Below, in pieces: positions 57,201-64,000 of a stretch of DNA of 64,000 nt. Origin of the DNA: Marisa cornuarietis (Eukaryota > Mollusca > Gastropoda > Architaenioglossa > Ampullariidae); NCBI GenBank assembly GCA_004794655.1, contig SMMW01000584.1, positions 2,116,001 through 2,180,000 of the forward strand. The letters are read 5' to 3'. Below the pieces are notes generated by a model. It was not told where the DNA came from and did not search any database. It saw only the letters and a program-made list of their open reading frames with translations. A program made the position numbers and the translations under genes. Positions within the stretch are counted from its first letter, which is position 1; each line of letters opens with the position of its first letter.

Positions 57201-58777
57201 GGCGGAAACTCTAAGCTACTGTAGGTAATAAAGTTTTAAGTGGAGCTTTATAAACACCGACAGGAACTGAGTAAGTGTATGGTTCACGGACAATGTGAGA
57301 ATATGACCGGGTCTCAGAGCTTGGAGTAGATGCCTGAAAGTACACCATCTGCGACTGCAGAAAGTCCCTCACTGCTGCACTCGTGTCACTTAATTTTATC
57401 CCACAAGTGGCGAAAAACGCGCACAAATGGAGCAAATACCCCGTTTTTCTGTTCACTCTTCTCGAAATCTCCTATCCAGGCTTTCCTGAGCTTGACAGCC
57501 GATAAGGATGATAGGCATCAAGGAGTGTTTTCCCTTCGTCTTCACTCTATCAGCTCGTTAAGCGCAAGTAAAAATGACTTTATCGGCACTGGTCCCTCTT
57601 TCGTGCCAACACTCACTCACGTTCTAAAAAGTCTCCACCCCATACAAAACTCCAACAACTGGTCTATTTTCTAACAGCTGCAACATGTTGCAGTTGATAA
57701 GTTGATAAAGCAGAGAAGGTTTTGATAAATGCTTCACCAAATCTTGTCTGTTTCATACAAGGTCAGCTATTTGCTTCAAATGATATGTAGACCTTTAACG
57801 TTATCATTATTACTTTTTATTATGGTATTACTTTTTATTATATTATTTTTATCAAAAGAAAAAACATGACCTGCAGAAGAGCGGTTTCCTGAACGTGGTT
57901 TTATGGAGAGATAGTCAGCTGTCTCCAGTGCAGCGTTCACTAAAATATGTTACCACGAATGAGCTGAGGCATCAGGCAAGCCATATGTAAAAATTGTAAC
58001 ACTCCAGGACATTCATTCCAAATGCTATTCCACTGTTTATAAGCATGCAGATTGTCTTTTCCTGTGCAGAAAATCTCGTGCCTATAGGGCCCTTTAACCC
58101 TTTTAACACACTGAAATTTGGGGACACAGTGCGAGGCATCACCCGAGGTGAGGTGGAAAGGTTTGTGTGACCCCATTCTTCACATCTAACGTAGACAACG
58201 TCATCTATTAGAATTAATCGAATTCATCTGTACACTTCGGCTTAAAGAAAAAGAGTTTAACCTACAATTATTGATTCCTCTGTCACACTGTCACTCTTTC
58301 ACGTGTGACCTTTCCCATGGTTCTAGATCACACGTGAAGGTACATCTTGCACTGTCCCTTGTGTATGCCAGGCATTTTCATGAGCGCTTTTATTGACATT
58401 TCGTTTGGGAGTTTTTTTTCTGGTCTGCATATTTCTTTTTTCTTTCTAAGCATATTTCGGCTCATAAGTGGCAAAAGTAAAAGACAAAAAAATGGTGTGT
58501 GCCTTTGAAAGTAAATCTTCTGATCACCTCTATCTTCCATTTAAATTATATGGTGCCACATAGCTGCTCTATGTTCATAATTGTTTCTCGTAGTTTTGCT
58601 GTTCGCCTAGTTTCATGTGTAAACCGGGCTTAATCGGTGAGTGTTTTGTGGTGGGGAAAGGACAGTGTCAGTCGCGCCAGCACACACAAATGATCAGGAG
58701 AAAACGGCGTGATCCCTTTCCTCTCTCTTTATTACAACGTCAGCCCGTGGAACACGAAAACAGAGACAGGGACAAAG

Positions 58778-58778
<1 letters not shown>

Positions 58779-58816
<38 letters not shown>

Positions 58817-58819
58817 AAA
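58779..58819. repeat. (GAAA)n microsatellite
   Basis: About ten GAAA units. The Lys/Glu and Phe/Ser open frames over it are artefacts. Confidence 0.95.
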
Positions 58820-59189
58820 ACGAAGACGAAGACGAACGGTTGCCCTGAAAGCAAACAAAAACAAACTTATAGCACGTCATGATAAACGAAACCGACATCA
58901 AATTCACAAAAATTCTCCCAAACATATTATTCAAAATCTCATACACCTAAATCATACATAACAAAATCTCGTACATAAAACTTCTTCCTTCTCCTCTTCA
59001 CGTGCAGGGGTATCTCACGCCATATCTAATTTTCCTGTACTCAATACTACACAAAGAAAAACGTGAGTTGGAAATCTGCAACCATCCTACACCTGACAAA
59101 TGAAACATCATACAAAAATACAACGTTCTCTTTGCCTGTGATCTGAACAATCTAAAAAAACAGATTATTTTTCAACTAACCTGATTTAG

Positions 59190-59513
59190 GACAAAGCAGT
59201 AGGGCTCAGGGCCCCCCTCGGGCCTCTAGCCCTCGGTCCCACCTTTAGTGGCCTCACTCAACAAAAAGACTCCAACTTGTTGTTTATTTAGTTGGTAAGT
59301 GCTTCCACCTTGCGGTGATTTCGCACTATGGGGGGAAAGGGAGGGGGGAGGAAACCGGAGTACCCGGAGAAAACCCCCGCCGCCCAGCCCTGCGAACAGG
59401 TGTCACATACAGAGAGTGTCCCGAGACGAGATCTGAACCCTGAGCCGCTCACTGCAGTGGTGACAAGCGAGTGTTTTAACCACTACACTACCGGGGGCCC
59501 CAAAAGACTCCAA
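59190..59513 (-). mobile_element. tRNA-derived SINE
   Basis: On the - strand the element starts near 59513 with GGGGCCCCCGGTAGTGTAGT and continues GGTTAAAACACTCG, an A-box-like tRNA 5' half. A B-box-like GGGTTCAGATCTCG follows about 35-40 nt later. The middle has GGGTTTTCTCCGGGTACTCC and GGTTTCCTCCCC, a core found in many invertebrate repeats. The 3' part runs on to about 59190. Such elements are transcribed by RNA polymerase III and moved by LINE machinery. The RDLNPEP-containing open frame on + is only an antisense shadow. The exact ends and target duplication were not determined. Confidence 0.75.
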
Positions 59514-62500
59514 CGTAGACTCTTTAGCCCTAAATACCCACAAGATCTCGCGGCTGAGATCTCACGTATTCCTACGCCGCGCAATAACATGACCGACTCA
59601 CACCGAACTTACTCTACTACACACAAAAAATTAGTACTGTATTAAAATACACAAATACAACAATAAAAATATGTTAATAAACATGACAAAAATGTCATGG
59701 GTGTTACACATGTTTATTTTTTCACGCTGCTTCAGTCTAACTTTTTCAATCACAGTGCTGTCGTTCGCTATGTTCCATACTGTGTATTTTTTATGTTGCT
59801 TCAATCTTGCATCTTCGTGTAGCTCGAAATGCTCTGCATCTTCTATTACACAACAGTAGAGTTTAACTGTGACATCATACTATCCTACTTTTAAAGGACT
59901 TGTGGGTGAAACATATTTTTCTCTAACGCTTGGGTAAAGGTCAGTTCTGTCCTCAAGATACACGCCTACGAACATCAACATGTACAGAAAGAGATCAAAA
60001 TCTTTTTTATAACACAAAAATAAGTGCACTTTTAATGTTTGTAGGCATATATTTTCCGAACGGAATGCGGTGGGTATTCACCTAAATTTGAGGAAATAAT
60101 ATCTTGCACGGACTTTACCCAATCATTAAAACCGGCACTCCATTAATCCTTTAAATAACACGTGATAGCATCTGCGTCGTAGTTTTAAAACAAGCCTGGT
60201 CTAAGTTATCAGAGAGAAAGAGAGAGTGACAAGTACATGTTCTTGGCAGCAATAGCTTTATCAGACGTACTTGCAATATTTATGAAGGCGAGCACTTTAC
60301 TGTTAATGTGAGTGCGTGTCCGGTCATTTTAAGCCCGCTTTTAGGTTGTTTTCCCTGTGTGTCGCCATCCTACAGTTAGTTGCTGGTCTAAGCTAGGAAT
60401 AAATGGCGCCGCCACTTTACTTCCATCCGATTGAGTCTTTCTTTGCTGTACTAACTGAAAGCGTTCTATCGCTGTGTTTTGGGTAAGAGTATCAAATAAG
60501 TAGAAGAAAAGATCCCTGAAACAATTAAAACAATAAAGATACATGTTTCTCCAACGTTTCTCATAAATTTCATGTGTGTTGTGTTATGTATATATCATGG
60601 AAAGAGAAGTTTTATAATGCGGTTCAAATTTTATTTATGTAAATTGGTAGCCATGTGCTCTGTAGTCTCAAATCTGTCGCCGCAGGAACATGCAACATAT
60701 TCTCGCGCACTATGACTGTTTCATACATTCTGCCGGTTCCGTGCATTAATAACACCTTTGTCTTGTGTTTATTTATGTTGATGTGTCTGTCCGTTTGTTT
60801 GCTGACATATTTTGGTCTGTGTCCGTATGAGTGGGCTATAAAGTTTGTGCCTTTCTTTGTGTAATTGTATTTCTTTTCTAAAGAGAACTGTGCCTTCTGT
60901 TAAGTAGGGAAATTTTTTATAAACAATGTCATCTATTATTATTATTATTATAAGCAGGCATATATGTATGTATTACATAAATTATTAGCATCTTTCTATT
61001 ATTTTGATTTATATCTATATATATATATATATCCTGAAATACAGGCTGTGAAAACGAGGAAGAGAACGCACGCACGCACTTCTCACCTGCTTCCCTCCTC
61101 CCACACACAGACACAGAGGTGCACATGAAAACGCACCCAAACGCAAAGCACGCAATAAGTTACAGCACCACCTGTTGTTTGTGCCAGATTTCACTCAAAG
61201 ACCGAAATAATTTTCCTTTAAAAGTCTACGATCTTCAGACGAGAGCGCTAACAGATGGCTTGCTTTTAATAAACCGAAATACACACTTCACGTTAAAAGA
61301 GTGCCAGGAGGGCTCTTTCCGTCACATCCCCGTCGCCGACATCCTCTATTCCTTTCCAGTTACAAACACAAGCATCTCATGATTAAAATATGCACTGAAC
61401 TTAAGAATGTTTGTCGTCCAAACCTCATCAAATGTAGGAGAAAAGCCCACAGCCCCTGGGCCAAATATGTACCTACAAGAGAAGAAAGCTGTACCAGATT
61501 TGGAAACAAACCAGTCTTCTTGAGTTAAGACTAAAACAGACGGGTTGCTGTTTTCTACCATTGATGCCCAAGTTATAGTATGACTCCCTTTGGTCATTTT
61601 ATTTTTGTTTGACAAAATCAGCAAACACTAAAGTGTATTTCTGTAGAAATGAAGGATATTAGTTAAATAATACTCCCTCAGAGCTGCAACAGTGAAAAAT
61701 AAAGGCCGGAAGACAGACAGGCGCGTGAAGCAAAACTGTTTTATAAACTCAGTTAATTCTGCCTGGCTGGGTAATTACCTATCGTATTGATTGGCATACT
61801 TTAGAGATGCATAAATGCAGCGCTGTAGCCGCCAGATGTCTTTGCACGCTGTGACCGCTATTGAAGATTTCTCTGAACTTAAAGAACTTTTGTTGTCACG
61901 TGGCTTTCCCCTTCCCATGCAAATCTCAACAAAAACATAAAAGGAAAGAAGACAGCAAGCAAAGAAAGAACGAATACTTGAATTATGAATGAAAGCTGTC
62001 AAAGAGAGCAGGCATATTGCAAACGTGGCAGGCATAAAAAGACAGGAAGGAAGGCTGAAAGAGACAAACAAGCACACACACACACACACACATATATATA
62101 CGCGCGCGCAAACGCACACACACACATGTGCTAACTTTAACCAGGACGTGAAAATCTCACACAGTTAAACTCTATACTAGTATGGTCCACGCGTCCAAAC
62201 CCAAAGAATATCTAAGTAATTAAAAAGGTCTTGTGAACAAACGTAGAGAGCACTTAAATAAGGCAGACGGCCTTGTGACCAGAGACAACAGTGGCGTTCG
62301 ATGAAGCACCGGAGTGGTGGCTGCTGACAGCAGGCAAGTGCGAACATCGTCTAGGACAGAGGGACCCGTCGTGACGGTTACGTCTAGCGGCTGGACAGAG
62401 AAAGCACATCCGAGATCATTTCACACCTTGTAGGACGGTGAGAGAAATAGTCTTTCTCCCCCACCCCACCCCACCACTAACACCTGTGAGGCGTGGCTAG

Positions 62501-63616
62501 AGATAGTTACTGTTCAGTGGGGTGTAGACTGTCACATTATTCGGGGTGACTACTGGTTGAAGGATGCTGGTTGTGTGTTCGTCCAATGGCATTCCTGGTT
62601 ATCTGCCATGTGTGTGAACAAAAACTTCACAGGCATTTCTCGGCAGGTTGGAATTGCAAAAGGAGCACTTGATCGGCAATTCTTAGAAGTCGACAAGTCT
62701 TCAGCTTTTGTCTTCAACGCCAAGAGATCTTTCTTCGAGACTGAGACCGGGACTTGAGCCAGGAGGGCAAAGACTCGGTAAAAGGTCGGGACGTTTGGGT
62801 TAGAGAACCTCGACACGAAGGTCCTATCAGCAACAACGTACCCTCGGAATTGTCAGCTGTCGTCGTGAAGACTCCAAGGAATACGCGACCAGAATGTTGG
62901 CTACTTGGGAAAGTAGAAGGAGTCACTGTTCTTGGAGAAGAGAACGTCTGTATATTCGTCCGCTACCAAGCACCGGAGTCAGGAGGATTACGACGCATCA
63001 GGGTACTGATCTTTCGGCGGCTTACGTGCCATTGTTCATCCCGGTGCGTACCACTGTGTGCTGTATAACAGTGTAGTCGGATGAACAAACAGAATCAAAC
63101 AGAAGACACGTAATGTCCCTGGTTTGGGAGAGAGCTATGTGTCCGTGTCGTCGCTCTCTGACGTAGTTGGCGGACCAAAGGGGTGAAGTGACGACGTGGA
63201 GTCGGACAAAGTACTACGAGAGGAGAGTCATCGGCGTGCTGCGACTGTCGGCCTCAGACCTGCTACTCATCTCACCACAGATGTGGACTCGCAACAAGGA
63301 GAGACTGAGAGACGTAGGAAGAATTTGCAGCACAAAGAGCGGCAGTAAAGACGGATGTTGTGTACATGTTGTGAGAATGGATAATGTTGTATCAGGAAAT
63401 AACAGCACTGTCACTTTGAAGCACCGATAGAACGGATATAACTGGAACCCCTTTTACATAAGCCAGATTGTTGTTTATTAGGGATTCTGTTTATTAAATA
63501 CGTTCCTTGTTGTAATTTGCTACATACGTCATTACGTCTTTTGTTAGGAGCAGAACGGTCGTTGGCATCGTCAGCTGCGTGCCGTTATTTTAAGTGACTG
63601 ACGTGTGAGCATTGAA
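59514..63616. other. Gene-poor stretch
   Basis: No gene recognised. (TA)n near 61015-61032 and (CA)n near 62075-62120. A G+C-richer segment at about 62280-63430 has overlapping open frames on both strands, none with family features. Confidence 0.4.
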
Positions 63617-63735
63617 CGTAAAGTTTCCCTGAAGGATTACATTAGCATTGGCATTGTACGTAACGTTTCCCTGAAGGATTACATGAGCGTTGGCATTGTA
63701 CGTAACGTTTCCCTGAAGGATTACATGAGCGTTGA
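63617..63735. repeat. 42-bp tandem repeat, nearly three copies
   Basis: Units begin at 63617, 63659 and 63701 ('cgtaacgtttccctgaagga' in copies 2 and 3); the third is partial. The period is a multiple of three, so a + frame repeats VSLKDYMSVGIVRN, but start and context do not support a gene. Confidence 0.95.
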
Positions 63736-63825
63736 CTGCCCATCTAACTATATGTCTGTATGCTTGCCTGTCTGCAAGCTTGCCTCGTTATCTGTATATT
63801 TTTCGCACTGTCTGTCTCTAACTCT

Positions 63826-63870
63826 GGACGGACGGACGGATGGATGGATGGATGAATGGATAGATAGATA
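63826..63870. repeat. (GGAC/GGAT/AGAT)n tract
   Basis: Tetranucleotide repeats grading from GGAC through GGAT to AGAT. Confidence 0.85.
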
Positions 63871-64000
63871 AAGTGGGTCAAAGTGGATCCGTCGAAGAAA
63901 CGTTATAAGAATAAAGTGTAAAAATCGGCCAAATTTAGGACATCTGCACCAACACTCTCCATTCCTTGGCATCATAAGGCCAAGTTTGTGTAGTTAAAAG

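Larger units (their letters stand above)
47731..59189. other. Long gene-poor stretch with microsatellites
   Basis: No exon or element with family support on either strand. Simple repeats: (TTTC)n and a palindrome at 50060-50121, (CA)n at 51480-51523, (GAT)n at 54222-54286, CT/TTTC tracts near 56490-56540, (GAAA)n at 58779-58819. A G+C-rich block at 55200-55520 ends near a GTGAGT donor (about 55512), but no exon could be defined. Confidence 0.4.

Noticed and set aside
57211..57674. Opposing frames of 81 and 114 codons
   Set aside because: They overlap each other antisense and neither shows a domain, signal or splice context.
59328..59645. + strand frame with RDLNPEP
   Set aside because: Antisense product of a SINE; this peptide is a common artefact of that repeat.
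62550..63430. Several 60-104-codon frames on both strands
   Set aside because: No family features, no coherent splice sites; left as unexplained intergenic DNA.

Overview
This is eukaryotic, intron-rich, A+T-leaning animal DNA, and a gastropod mollusc (or a close lophotrochozoan relative) fits best. The reasons are an animal-type GH9 cellulase with an N-terminal CBM2, an adhesion GPCR, several mollusc-style non-LTR retrotransposon families, a tRNA-derived SINE and many microsatellites. The species cannot be named from the sequence alone. No operons, CRISPR arrays, rRNA or functional tRNA genes were seen.

Layout. (1) 0.7-2.3 kb: dead non-LTR retrotransposon, + strand. (2) 3.1-5.1 kb, - strand: a small gene for a secreted four-cysteine peptide with its own TATA promoter and 5'UTR exon. 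(3) 5.58-6.0 kb, - strand: a two-exon unprocessed pseudogene copy of the neighbouring cellulase. (4) 6.4-7.2 kb: fossil hAT transposase. (5) 8.5-18.0 kb, - strand: a complete GH9 endoglucanase gene, 11 coding exons with matching phases, 578 residues, promoter and 5'UTR exon recognisable; two LINE fragments sit in its introns. (6) 18.4-30.4 kb: a LINE block. It holds one degenerate element, then two copies of one family in inverted orientation: 22.2-25.4 kb (-, nearly intact) and 26.7-30.4 kb (+, decayed and carrying a ~0.93-kb insertion). (7) 33.8-41.8 kb, - strand: a five-exon adhesion GPCR, 767 residues, with a GAIN/GPS region, seven membrane segments, a Lys/Glu repeat tail and a likely GC-AG intron; two LINE 3' ends lie tail-to-tail in its first intron. 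(8) 42.7-64 kb: gene-poor, with LINE 3' ends, a SINE, microsatellites, a perfect 36-bp palindrome and a 42-bp tandem repeat.

The three real genes are all on the - strand, but nothing shows that they work in one pathway. The cellulase and the small peptide are both secreted and both have TATA box, short 5'UTR exon and intron before the ATG, which suits highly expressed tissue-specific genes (digestive gland would be usual for GH9; inference). Most other open frames are antisense shadows or low-complexity artefacts. Exon limits were set by hand from splice consensus, phase and protein-family resemblance; no alignment or transcript data were available.
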